From positions 407,048 to 446,078 of the forward strand of contig NW_014577071.1 in the NCBI RefSeq assembly GCF_000485595.1: a stretch of DNA of 39,031 nucleotides. Direction: 5' to 3'. Below, piece after piece: positions 23,649-36,300 of this stretch (position 1 is the first letter of the stretch; the number at the start of each line of letters is the position of its first letter). A program made the position numbers and the translations under genes. Source of the DNA: Priapulus caudatus. Its lineage: Eukaryota; Priapulida; Priapulimorpha; Priapulimorphida; Priapulidae. The notes beneath the pieces are model-generated. The model searched no databases. It had not been told where the DNA came from and worked only from the letters and a program-made list of their open reading frames with translations.

Positions 23649-24010
23649 TCTGAGTTTTGTGAAAACGTTTGTGGGTATACCGTATAGAGCCATAGACAGG
23701 TGGTTTGCACTACACGTCACCATAATATGTGCTTTTATAAACATGCTAAGAGTCGGATCCTTGCACTGTTGTTGCTTTATCGAGTCATCGTTATTTTGAC
23801 TGCTATTCTGGTTCTAATTCCCACCACGCGATGAATGTATTACAAACTAAGAAAAATATATCGTATTGAAACACGTCATATCAGATACGTGAAAGCCGAA
23901 AGTCACCCCCCATCGTCATGGTGTCGAATCGGTTGCCGTGATTAGTACATGATGTTGTAACGTGACCGTCTGAATAATAATGACGCGTTGGGAGACCATT
24001 GTACCTATAA
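23649..24010 (-). pseudogene. possible second, strongly decayed arginine kinase remnant
   Basis: On the minus strand, 23,884-24,010 encodes RYNGLPT, then NRFDTMTMGGDF. This resembles exon 5 of the intact gene (GYNHFPT, then [13 protein letters not shown]), with the distance shortened by four codons. The nucleotides AGTCACCCCCCATC are identical in both. In the expected order further on, 23,705-23,649 encodes IPTNVFTKLR, comparable to [10 protein letters not shown] of exon 6. Neither piece has clear splice sites and no other exon was found. Each match alone is weak; order, strand and spacing make decay of a duplicate plausible. Confidence 0.42.
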
Positions 24011-24019
24011 TTACGTTTG

Positions 24020-25614
24020 CACAAATCCAGTGCGTGCAGGCACCTTAAGGAACCAGCTGCCATGTTCTCAGTGGCATGCAGCACACAACCGGCGCTGCTG
24101 CCATTTCACTCCCATACACTAAATCTACCAATATATCGAAACGATCGGCCTATATTGTTTGCGTTCGACAGCACGCGTGCGGCACCGTAGATATCCTAAT
24201 AAAAGATATGCATATAAGTAAAGTGTAGGACAGTACACATATCTGATATCTATGCGTGACACGCGCGCTGCGACCACTGTACTCTATTATACTAACTATA
24301 CTCTACTCTATATTATCTGATAATCTGAGATCAGTGGCTGCGACACAGTCAATCGATCGTTATTAATTAGGGTAGCAGCGCTATCTGGCGGAGAGCTGCC
24401 GTAACCCTTACGGGTCCCGCCCGCTAAACCGATGTATAAATACAGTGCGTAAAAATAGATACGCCGGCAATGCCGGCTTGAAATAAAACGCTCTCTGGAG
24501 GGCCTCGCCGAGCTATAAGCGTGCTTCTTCCTCGCCGGCGATCGACCGAGTACAAATTTAAACACGAAACTGGTGATCGTCGCTGCATAGCCTGCCGGTA
24601 ACACACGAGGCTTCTCGCCCGGGACCAGCCGCGGGTCGTGCGCAACGTGACGTCACGTACTAGAGGCATCCGACTATATTCCCGCACAGCGAAAGGGGCC
24701 AGATATTATATCTCTCTCTCTATATATACCTACAATAGTTATGACTAGCTTGTTTCCTCACAAACCCAGCTGCTTGCAGTTTTATGTGATGTTGGCGTTT
24801 ATGTTATTGGGTATATGGTTATTCGCCATCTTCAGTTTTTTTCAAACAGATTTATTATAACTAGAACGGATTTTAGCCCGTTCCAGGGCATATGTGCTAG
24901 AAGTTTTTTGTGCTAGAGAGAGAAAGTGGTACACGCAATAATTGGTTGAAGAACATGCTAGCTCCGTCGATCCCTAGCTACTTCTTTTGATCATGCTATA
25001 ATGAACACGTGTGACCGACTACATATATTACAGACTCGCTTATCAGATTCCGGTGTATGTTCCTAAGCCAAGAAATATGTGCAATGCAATCGGATATACG
25101 GAAATATTTTCGCCGATAAAGTATTTCTATTTGCGCTGTTCATTAATTTAGGCCTGCAGGAGAGCGAGTGACGTGATTTATCTTAGCAGAAATATCCATA
25201 TCAGGAGTAGATAATAGGGATATCTCCTGATCCATATGAATGTATAGGCTACGCACGCTGTTACGATGTCGTTCATGCTTATATATACTATCTGCATCCA
25301 TCCCCCATGCGAGCTAGGCTGTACCAATTCGCATCAGAATAGCAATATATATAGAGACGGATGTATGGCGGACGGGGCCTATAGCAGACCGGACCTAGCT
25401 CTTGGTTTATTACATATTCCGCCATGTTTTATTCATTCCGTGTTTTATCCCAAGTGACTGGATTTGTCTAACTTATAGACAATTAGAAATAGAAAACACC
25501 ATGCATACATAGCTATAGGTTGTATACACATGTTCACGCAAGTGCCAAAAATAGACTGTTCCCACTGACCTCACAGATATCATGTCAGTCGATAGTGCTT
25601 ATAGCCATCATCAA

Positions 25615-25659
<45 letters not shown>

Positions 25660-27415
25660 TTTCTGTTGAGCTTATATAAGTATCATATCATGATCGAAAA
25701 CAGTCGGATTTCATATGCTTGAATCAAGTAGATCTGTGGTCGACTAATTTCCGTTTTCTTACGACACGGATACGTCCCGCGGTATTTCCCAATGGGGAGC
25801 CACAATATTATTAATGAAATTGATTTGAGATTCCATCACGTACGAGTTAATCGATATGGCAACTGATCTCATCATCATCTCCCTGACGAATGAATATCGT
25901 GAACAATCTGTACAGTATGTCTCGCGGGAATCTAATTATCGGAATAGCATTTTATGATGACACGCGCGACATAAACGTAATTAATACAGCAAAACGCGCG
26001 CCACATACCGCACGTTTCTCACAAGATTGGCTCGAATTATTGCAGTAATCAGTAACGCCCTAATGAGCTACGTGCACGGGCTGCCTCGGTAGTTGCAGCG
26101 GCATTTATTATTTCTAAAGCGAATAAACGAGAGAAGGATCGATCAGCGGTAGGCATTATGACGATGGTTGCATGTGATTTACTTCGGAAACGAGCGCAAT
26201 AATACTATTTACATTCTGCCCACACCACATTACAAACAGCTTTTCTGCTGTAAACAGCCTTTTAAAAACGACCTTGAAATAACTGCGAATGCATGGTGAT
26301 CGAACGTCAAGGTCGGTCATTCGAACGTGAAACTACAACCAAATGTCGCGGAAAAGTTTCGCTAGCTAGGCGCGTGGTTTTTTGTAGATCGCATCTATAG
26401 GTTAGTGAGTGTGAATTTAGCTGCTTGCTAAACATCTTACATATACCCCGTACACCGCGGCCGCCTCCATGCATGCAAATGACTTAGCAACAGCTGGCAT
26501 TCAATTACGTGCATATCACGAGCAGCTATGTGATGGGGACCGGGCTGTTGCCGGCGCACGAAAGCATTGCAATGGCTGCCATTGGGTGAGAAGCCAGCTA
26601 GGGTACGTATCCTAAATCGGTAGCGAGGCCGCACAGGCATGCATGCAGACAAACGAATGCATTTATAGACACTGACGTTCCTTGAAATTCAAGAAGGCGG
26701 AAATGAAGTATTGACTTTGTTGGTGACTGGGCTGTTTCGCCTGTTTTTTTTTTACACTTTTCCCATTCTGCGGATGATTATTGTTATGTGTACTGTATTC
26801 CTATTTAACGCGCTCGATAAATATACAGGTTTCATTAAATAAATAATGCAGATAGTCTCGGGCAAAACACTTATGCGAAACAAACAACACGATAACGTTT
26901 ACGTATGAACAATAATCACATTATGACAATATTAGAAACAACAATTTCTGAATAACATATACATATATATATATATATATATCTGTAATAATTTGCCGCA
27001 AACCATGGGACAACGTCGTCAAGGGTTTTCGAACGTAGATATGATTCAGATAGACGTTTATAATATATCACGATGATAATATATCCCATATACACGGAAC
27101 AACGACAAAGGAACGTGCTCGGGATACACCTGATGTTATACATAGTCAGTGCTGTTTTGCATGGACTTACTCAGACTCTTTATAAGCCAGGCCATGCTAC
27201 TAAATAAGTCAACAAATTTACGTAACATCACGAGTATGTTAAGAATAGACTAAGATTAGACTATTCTTAGTCTAGTCTTAAATTAAACCATATTAAAATA
27301 CTTTTGATAACATCTATATATAAATCACTACACATTTCATTTCATCTGAGCAATTAGACTTGTTTCAGTGAGGCATACACATACCCCACGGCAAATCAAG
27401 TTTAGTGGGAATGTT
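24020..27415. other. no gene recognised; scattered simple repeats
   Basis: A GC-rich block at about 24,360-24,670 contains the small hairpin GCCGGCAATGCCGGC but no recognised gene. An ATC array lies at about 25,613-25,660 and a TA array near 26,956-26,982. A 41-nt near-perfect palindrome, TAAGAATAGACTAAGATTAG and its complement, occupies 27,240-27,280. Confidence 0.5.
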
Positions 27416-27417
27416 TA

Positions 27418-28158
27418 GCGAATTTTAGGAATAATTAGGAGTACTGTATTAGGATTTTTAGAATAGGAATTAGAATTAGGGTATTTAGGAGTATTTAGGA
27501 ATATTTAGGAGTATTTAGCGGGAATTTTAGGGAATATTTTATAGGGAATCTTCCAATACCAAAAGTTTTTCCAGGGAATCTTTTACAGAGAACTTTCTAG
27601 ACGAAGTCCCTTTATGGGAAATTCACACTGTTGATAAAGTGATTCCTCTACAGAGAATTCTTGCTGATTATAAAAGGAATATTCCACTGGAAACATTCAA
27701 CATTCTTTATGGGAGCTTCTATAAGGAAACTTCTACAGTAAATTCTTGTCAGCGATAAAGTAAATTTTCGATAAGAAACATTCTTCAGTAAATCTTCTAT
27801 GAGGAATATTCTTCAGAGAATCTTTTATAAGAAATCTTCTACAGATAATTCTTGCTGGTGATGAAGGGAATTTTTCCACAGGAAACATTCTTCAGAGAAA
27901 CTTCTTCGCGAAATCATCTGCGAGGAGTTCTTGCTGGTGATAAAAGGGGATCCTTTTCAGGGAATACTCCTGAGGGAATCTTCTACAGGAAACTTTCTTT
28001 AATGAATCTTCTTTAAGAAATCTTTTACAGTGGGGTTTTCCTGGCGATAAAGGAAATCACCTAGAAGGAATTTTCGTAGGGGAATCTTCCACAGGAAATC
28101 TTTTACAGAACATCTTCTACAGGGAATCTTCTACAGGGAATCTTCTACAGGGAATCTT
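27418..28158 (+). repeat. degenerate minisatellite overlapping a gene end
   Basis: It begins with TATTTAGGAGTATTTAGGA-type units (about 27,418-27,540). It continues as diverged GGGAATCTTCTACAG-like units, interrupted about every 80-107 bp by TTCTTGCTGGTGATAAAGG-like inserts. It ends with three perfect 14-bp units (28,117-28,158). The last unit lies inside the terminal exon of the LIM-RapGAP gene and supplies its stop codon. Confidence 0.85.
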
Positions 28159-28347
28159 CGCTACTGAGACTCGAGCAGCGACTTCGATGCGGATCCGAAT
28201 TGGACAGATACGTGAGCGCGGCGACGATACGATCCGCATCGATGCACATACTCGGTCTGACAACTTTAATCAGATCATTCGGCGATATCTTGTGCAGTTT
28301 CAGATCCTGGCTCAGTCTGTCCATGATGGTTTTTAGATCCTCGCTCG
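28145..28347 (-). CDS. LIM-RapGAP gene last coding exon with stop
   Basis: Encodes [33 protein letters not shown] and [17 protein letters not shown], ending SSLSSEDSL then TAG. Acceptor TTTTCCAG. The last five codons including the stop fall in a 14-bp minisatellite unit. The C-terminal D-S-L could be a class III PDZ ligand; this is inference. Confidence 0.92.
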
Positions 28348-28896
28348 CTGGAAAAAATGACGGTTGATAATGTTTTCGATTATTACGTACATGCAGTATG
28401 TATATTCGTGGTTAATTAAACTTAATGAGCATAATTTCGGGATTTTGGGTAAAGAAAAGCACTCGTGGTATTAGCTCTTACGCGTAAGAGGATCTCGTCG
28501 TATATATATTTGGCGTTAATCGCGGTAAAATGATCACCAATCCTTGTCTACATATCGTATTACCTCTGCCCTTAGGATGACGTTGACGGCGCAGGTAATA
28601 TTTCGCCCACGCCAACATAGACTGGAACTTCTCGATTTCCGATACGGTCCTCAGTTCCCTGCAGATGATGATGGTGAAGAAAGGTTCGCACAGAGGCAGG
28701 TAATGGCGGTTGTCTAGAAATTCGGCGGCGTTGTTGTTGATGAACTGTATGATCATGTTGACTAGTTCCATCGCGGAGTTGTAGCGCCAATAGCATTCCT
28801 CCAGATCGTTGAGCATCTGTGCAACCTGTGCCGAATGTCGTGGATACAGATCATATTAGTTTAATATATATTTAGTTTATTTTATATTATATATAG

Positions 28897-28955
<59 letters not shown>

Positions 28956-30340
28956 TATTCCAATCTTTATTATTTATAATTTCATACAATAAACGTGCAT
29001 ATATATATATATATAATTGTATGTAATTGTATATATATATATATGTATAATATATATATACATATATAACGCATTTATCTCGGGCTATTGATATCTGTGA
29101 ATCACTGTCTATTATTGCGCCATCTCTTATGATAGGGAGATGGTAATCGCATGAGGATCTCGTGCAAGTAAAACACGTAAACAATTTCATCTTCCGTCAA
29201 TCTTCCGATTTTCTTGTCGATTCATTTCATCATAATTTCGATTTCTGAAGCTACGATGGCGTATGCAAATTAATGACTACACATGTCATTGCAGAGTTCA
29301 CGCAATCATCTACTTCCTTTACCTTCGTAAACACTTCGCCGTGCGTATATTTTCGCAAGTGGGCGCAAGATAGGGTAAAAACCCACGTGATCTTTCTCAA
29401 ACGGCATGTGTTACAGTTCAATAAGGCGCAAATAAACGCTGCTTACAATCACTACGGTGTGGAACAATAGGCTGGGTTTGCCACAGACTAAGAATATTCT
29501 AAGTCTATGGGTTTACTTTGTAGTGGCAAAAAAGAAGACCTACCACGCCGAGATGGACGCATTGCTTAGCGTGGTGGAAGCAGGCTTGCAGCAAATCGGG
29601 CAGGTCGTAGTACTCCGCGGCGCACAACAACCGCGGAATGATACTGCAGGTGAGCGAGCACGTGCCCGTGTGAAAGTAGTTCAGAAGGATGAGGAAAGTG
29701 TCCGGGTCAAACTCGGTGACCTCATACTAGAAACATACCATACTTTTAATTAAGGGGCCGTAGCTAGCGGGGGGCAAGAGGACAACTGTCCCCCCATATG
29801 CAAATGTAGTCACTATTACATATGCAATAACGAATTGCGCACGGTCAACTTCCCTGAACCACTGAGCTCTATATCCTGTATTTGTTAGTATATAGACATA
29901 AATCGCCATGGTTTTACCACCACCCCACAGGCAACAGAAGTTAGCGAGGCCACTGAAAATAACACTTAGAGTAACGTTTGAATGTGATTTCCTATTATGG
30001 AGGGTACAATGGCTTATTATAATTATCTTTTGATATAATATGTGATACATTTATTGAATGATATTGATATTTAGTATTTGAGCGGTACGTATTATTTTAG
30101 TAGATAATAAAAAAATTATACATATTATGCATATACACCGAGTTTCAAGGCTTAACATGTTGGGTAGACGTTCTCATACAAAGCAATTGAAATAGCATCA
30201 AGTAAATGATAGTTTACCAGTGTTAATCTAGTTACTATAAGTAACAAATGTTATATTAATTTTACGTTTAATATTCGTTAATTTAATATTTTAAACTCGT
30301 CGTTAAATTAAAATTTTCTGTTTCATCTCTGACGTAAATG

Positions 30341-30382
<42 letters not shown>

Positions 30383-33300
30383 ACAGGGGAATAACACTGT
30401 AGTCAACAGTGGTCACATATCGTCGTACCTCATCTAGATTATCTTTACTGTCGGTTGACGTATTTCGTTTCAGACTTCCATGAGTCGATTCGTTTTCGGT
30501 ATCTTCCCCTATTACAGATATTTCCACATATTATATGCGAATATCATGCTACAAACGTAACGGAAGGCGACAGACAACACTATAGCTGCAGAGCCAAAAT
30601 ATATTATATAAAATATAAATTCAATTGTTATATGATATTATCAGGAGTTTCATAATAGAGACATATAAATTTATATACATATAATATCAGGGGTTAATAA
30701 TAGACAAATTTGTCATTATTAACCCCTGATAATATATATATACTTTGTGCGGTAAGTACCAACCACAAACTGATACGGTACTTATGGACAGACGCACGCA
30801 ATCTTGGGGCGGTGTTTATCCACGAAAACGCGTTATTTATTTTAACTGTGTAAAGAAGACAGTCAAGCAAAGTCACACATGTCAAACTCACAGACTCCCT
30901 GTTGACTCTGCATTCGTTTCAGCTCGCGGCGTAGCTTCTCGTGCGAGCCGTCACTGCGACGCTTGAAGCTGAAATTTCCGAATTTGAAGATCGCACGCTT
31001 AGCTACGGGGCTACTCGGTGCGCTCTTGTTCTTGTAGCTGTCATCGGGATCAGGCACCTAAATACAGATAAATGCCGATGTAAACCCCACAAAAATACCG
31101 AAAGTATATCGTATTTAAACAACGAGAACACAGATAAATACCGATATAAAACCACAAATAAACAGACAGAACACGCATCGTCATTAAACAAAAAGAAACA
31201 AAGAAAAACAAAAGAAAACGCTGTTTGCATGCAGGTAAAAAAGTAGCCATTGGTGCAATTATACATACGCATATGGGTACCTATAATAAATATATGTAAA
31301 TACATATGTATATATATATAATACCTGTAGCATGTTGCTGTCTTTTAGACTCGTTGAGCTCAGTGAAGCTGATCTGATTCCTTTTAGGTTATCGTAGAGC
31401 ATTTCTTTGAACACGCGACTTCGCACACCAAGAATAGCTCTGACTGCGTGCAGCTTAACTTTGTTCTTTCCTGAATTCAAAAGGCAAAACGTGAATAAAA
31501 AGTGATTTAGACAGGTTCTAGACGACGAACGGAAAAAGTACGGTGTAATTTTTTATGGCGACCAACATTATACAAAACCTGTTTGGTAATAAGTTATTAA
31601 AAATCACTATGGTATTCACTGGGTTTATGCGAAATGTAAAAAAAACAGGCAAAAAACTAATTCGTGTGAGATAATCAATCTGCAGTGATTAATTTCACGA
31701 AGATTGCATAAACATATGAACAATTTCAATAACAAAGGCTAATATACAAGTTTCCATTCGATTACGTTGAAATGGAAACTCATGTCGTCATACCGACGAT
31801 GAATGTGACGTCACAGAGCTCGGAACGTTTAAACGCAGCAGCGAAATCATTGCTCAACGTCTCAAAGCTTTCGAATGTGTCTCTCACAGAATCCTGAAGT
31901 GGAAAGTTGGATCGCATATGGCCAATAGGTCTCCAAGAGCCGCGCCTAGAGAAACATGTTACTAATTAAAAAATGTATCATTGAAAACCACTCGCGTATG
32001 TTTTCTAAAATTCAGCCGTAATTAACTCATTAACAGAAATCAGCCGTAATCAGCTTTTTACAAGAATTGTACTCAGAATTTTACAAAGAAATAACTATAC
32101 ATTATAATTTATTATGGCAATGCATGCCGTGAGAGCATTTTCTATTAACCACACTGACATCACTGCGTTCTTCGGAATATTCTTTAGCTTGGTATACGAT
32201 TACCTAATGCTTCGAAAAAACCACCACGTCCGCAGAATATATTGTGGTATTTAAATAGCGGCCAATCCAAAAACAAACCGGCGTACCTGTAGGGCTGTGG
32301 TAAGGCTCCAGTGTTCGAGTGGTTGTGTAGACTGACCATCAAATCCTCGAGCATTTGTCCTCTGGTTCGGTCTTGCATTCGTGCAAACTTAGGCGCCGTG
32401 TAACTTGCTCTCTCTCCGTTCACAGTCTTTGTGAGCAACCACTCTCTGAACATCGGACCCTGAATGTGATTGTTAATTAATGAAAACTAGCATCCCCAGA
32501 AGTGCACTGCTATAGTATTGTTGCATCAAAATACGAGCATGCCGAATCCACATGGAGTAGTGAAGCGGATCTGCGTCACAGAGAGTCACTTACAATGCCG
32601 TGGCCAGCGGGGGCGGGGAAAGTAAAAGTTGCCCCAACACAGGAATGTATAAAATATTGATGATATTACATGATCAACATCGGCACCTTTCCAGAACAGA
32701 ACCCGTACGTGGCTTTGCCCCAGGCAAAATTGGTTAGTTACGCGCACCTGCATGGTTTCACACGTCTAATATCCCTAGAAGATGCTAGCTAAATCATGGC
32801 TAGTCACAGAACGCGTTAGTTATATCACAAACACCTCCAGAAGATGCTAGTTAATTTATTATTAGTCACAGAATGTGTTAGTTACATCACTATCAACACC
32901 AGAATGTGCTATAGTTAAAATAATAATAGTTACGAGACGTGTTAGCTATATGACTACAACCCCATGCAGAATGTGCTAGTTAAAACAATAATAGTTACGA
33001 GACGTGTTAGCTGTATGACTACCACTCCAGAATGTGCTAGTTAAAACAATAATAGTTACGAGACGTGTTAGCTGTATGACTACCACTCCAGAATGTGCTA
33101 GTTAAAACAATAATAGTTACGAGACGTGTTAGCTGTATGACTACCACTTCAGAATGTGCTAGTTAAAACAATAATAGTTACGAGACGTGTTAGCTGTATG
33201 ACTACCACCCCCAGAATGTGCTATGGTTAAAACAGTAATAGTCACAGCACGTGTTAGCTATATAACTATAACATCCCCAAAAGATGAGAATTAAATTCCT

Positions 33301-36300
33301 ATCATCGTCCGCGTAACAAGATCCGACCACCGACAACGAAAGCAAATCTACAAGAGCAAGAGCAATCAGAGATATAGCAAACCTCCACCACAGCGTAACA
33401 GTCCCCCCCCCCCATCTTGCTCGTACACCCAATATAGTTTGATGAAATTTTCAGAAATTTGAAAAAAAAAAGATCCAGGATTTTTTTTAATGAATTTTGA
33501 ATGCGTCCGAAGTCTTCCCGACAAAAAAAAAACTGGATCCGGATCACCACCAAAATCTAATCGATTCGTTCATGGCTCAAGACCAACCCGTCCAAAAAAT
33601 TTCATCAAAATCCGTCAGTTACTTTTTGAGATATCCTGTTTACAGACAAACCAACAAACCAACAAACTAACAGGGGCGAGAATATAACCTCCTTGGCGGA
33701 GGTAATTATGAGACACGCGTAATTGCGCGTATATTAACTCATCTCGATAGCGTACCTTGTCAAACTCGCACATGTCGTTCAGGTAGGGTCCATAGCCGGG
33801 CACCTCGTCGCGGGACACGATGGACACCTTGTACTTCGACGGCTTGTCTCGCTGATTGGGGCTGGCCTGCACGACGATGAAGGTGTGCAGGAAATGCGAC
33901 TTGATGCATGCGGGAGAGAAGTCGGTGTCGTTCCCCTCGAGGAAGACGATGCAGACGATGTCGTTACCGATGTGACGCTTTCTCTGTAACTGTGGAGAGT
34001 CGGCTGTATGTTTATATTCCCGTATGATTATCAGGAGTGTATAATAATATATAGACTATAATATATATGCAGTGGAACCCCGATTTTACGCGCCCCGATT
34101 AAACGCGAATTCGGATATAACGCGATGAGTCGTTGGACCCCTTTTTTGCTCTTATATAGCCACGTATATATAACCCCGATTTAGCGCAAACCCGCTTTTT
34201 TCACGATGACATTTTATGGACCCCAAACCATCGCGTTATAACGGTGCTACACTGTATATATATAGTCTATATAAAAACTTGAAAAATGGTACACACTGCT
34301 TCTCTGCTTAGCATTCAGCAAATAGAGATAGTGTGGAAAGTTAACTCGCAGTGCTACCAGTGGACTAACCCCCCGGTGTAGTATTCACTGTAAAAGCAGC
34401 TGCGTGGCCTCGGGTTAAGGAAACGGAGATAGGCACCGCCCTATGCGCCACATATAGGCACGGGAAGGGATTTAACTAACTTTAACTATATTATACGCTC
34501 CTGATTAGGTTGTGTAGAACAGCAGAAACGGAAGTTGAGACGGTTTCCCGCAAAAAAATATTTACGGCAGGTATACCGTGGTAGTGCATTAAACAGAGAG
34601 GATTGGTGGCTTTAATTGTATTCCCGCAATAATCATTTATTTTATGTTCATCATCCTCGGTATTTTCTTTTAATTTCCTAGCTTTATGTTAACTATATAA
34701 AAATGCAGTACCTATCACGACATTTAATAAATATACGCGACCGGTATAGGAACTTTATATGATATCAACACGTAGCGGAGATAAATTTGGTTTCGAATAT
34801 CAGCTTACCTTCTGAACATCGTCTTTGTCGTGGGGAAGCAACGTCGAAACGTGAAACATCACCTCAATACCTCTCCAAAATGTATACATCGAATGGGTTC
34901 CAGTGAGATTATGCAATGTGTCAAGCCCTCCTCTGTATCGATCGAACCCTAATTAGAAAAACAGAAAATGTTTGAACAATACACAAAAGCAAGGGCGAAT
35001 ATTTTGATTAGCGTTTTGCAGTTTACCTTCATGTTTTGACTAACGACATTGCTAACATAATAATAATAATAATAATCATTCATTCGTCTAACGGTATTAT
35101 ATTCCGCTGGGAACTGAAACCGACGAAAATACCTTGCAGTTTTATTTTATCGCCAAGTAAATCCAGGAATTCTTCAAAAAGAGGACTGCCTCCACTGTTA
35201 TCAAATATCTCCTCCTCTGTAGTCTGATCTTCCTTCATGTAAACGACGCCGACTTTTAATTCCGACTTTATAAAAACCTGCAAAAAACCGACATTCTGCA
35301 CTTCACCATTTGACATCGTACAATCGTGCACGCGCGGACGAAAATGCGCACGCAAGCCAGCGTTCACGCCCGCCGTGAAGGGACACAAGCGCACGCGTGC
35401 ACGCACACACCCATGTAAAGGGCCGGACACACCAGGCGATGCCATCGGCCGATGATCGGCCGATTCCATCGGCCGATGGCATCGGCGTGAAAATCGCCTG
35501 GTGTGTCCACTCAATCGCCGCCGATGCCATCGGCCGATGGCGTCGGCCGATGATCGGCCGATGGCATCGCACCCTGGCATCGCGCACAGATCAAAACGTT
35601 TTGATATTATCGCCCGATGGCATCGGCCTGGCATCGGCCTGGCATCGGCATCGCCTGGTGTGTCCACGACTGCCCGATGCCAGCCCGATGCCAGCCGCGA
35701 TTTTACAAATTCATCAGCCAATCAGAGTTGTTCAATGATACTGACTTTCTCTCCTCTCTCTCTCTCATCGCACTGCGCGCGCAAGAACGGCGATGCCATC
35801 GGCCGATGGCATCGCCTGGTGTGTCCACGACTGCGCGATGCGCATCGGCCCGATGATCGGCCGATGGCATCGCTGGTGTGTCACGACTGCGCGATGCCAT
35901 CGGCCGATGGCGTCGGCCGATGGCATCGCCTGGCATCGCCTGTGTGTCCGGCCTTAATAGACACGCACGTACGCACACACACACGCACACACACGCACGC
36001 ACGCGCGCACACACACGCACACACATACGCGCGCATATACACACATATACACACACACGCACACACGCACACACACGCACGCACGCACGCACGTACGTAC
36101 ACACATACACACAAACGCACACACACACGCACGCCCGCGCGCACACACACGCACACACTTATACACACACGCGCGCACGCATGAGAAACTACCCACTAGC
36201 AATAAAGCACCCGTACACGCATACACATTACCATCTACCTCATACGCAGACAATGAAACACGAATTTTCAAATATCGATGAATTTTCCTCCACCTACGCA

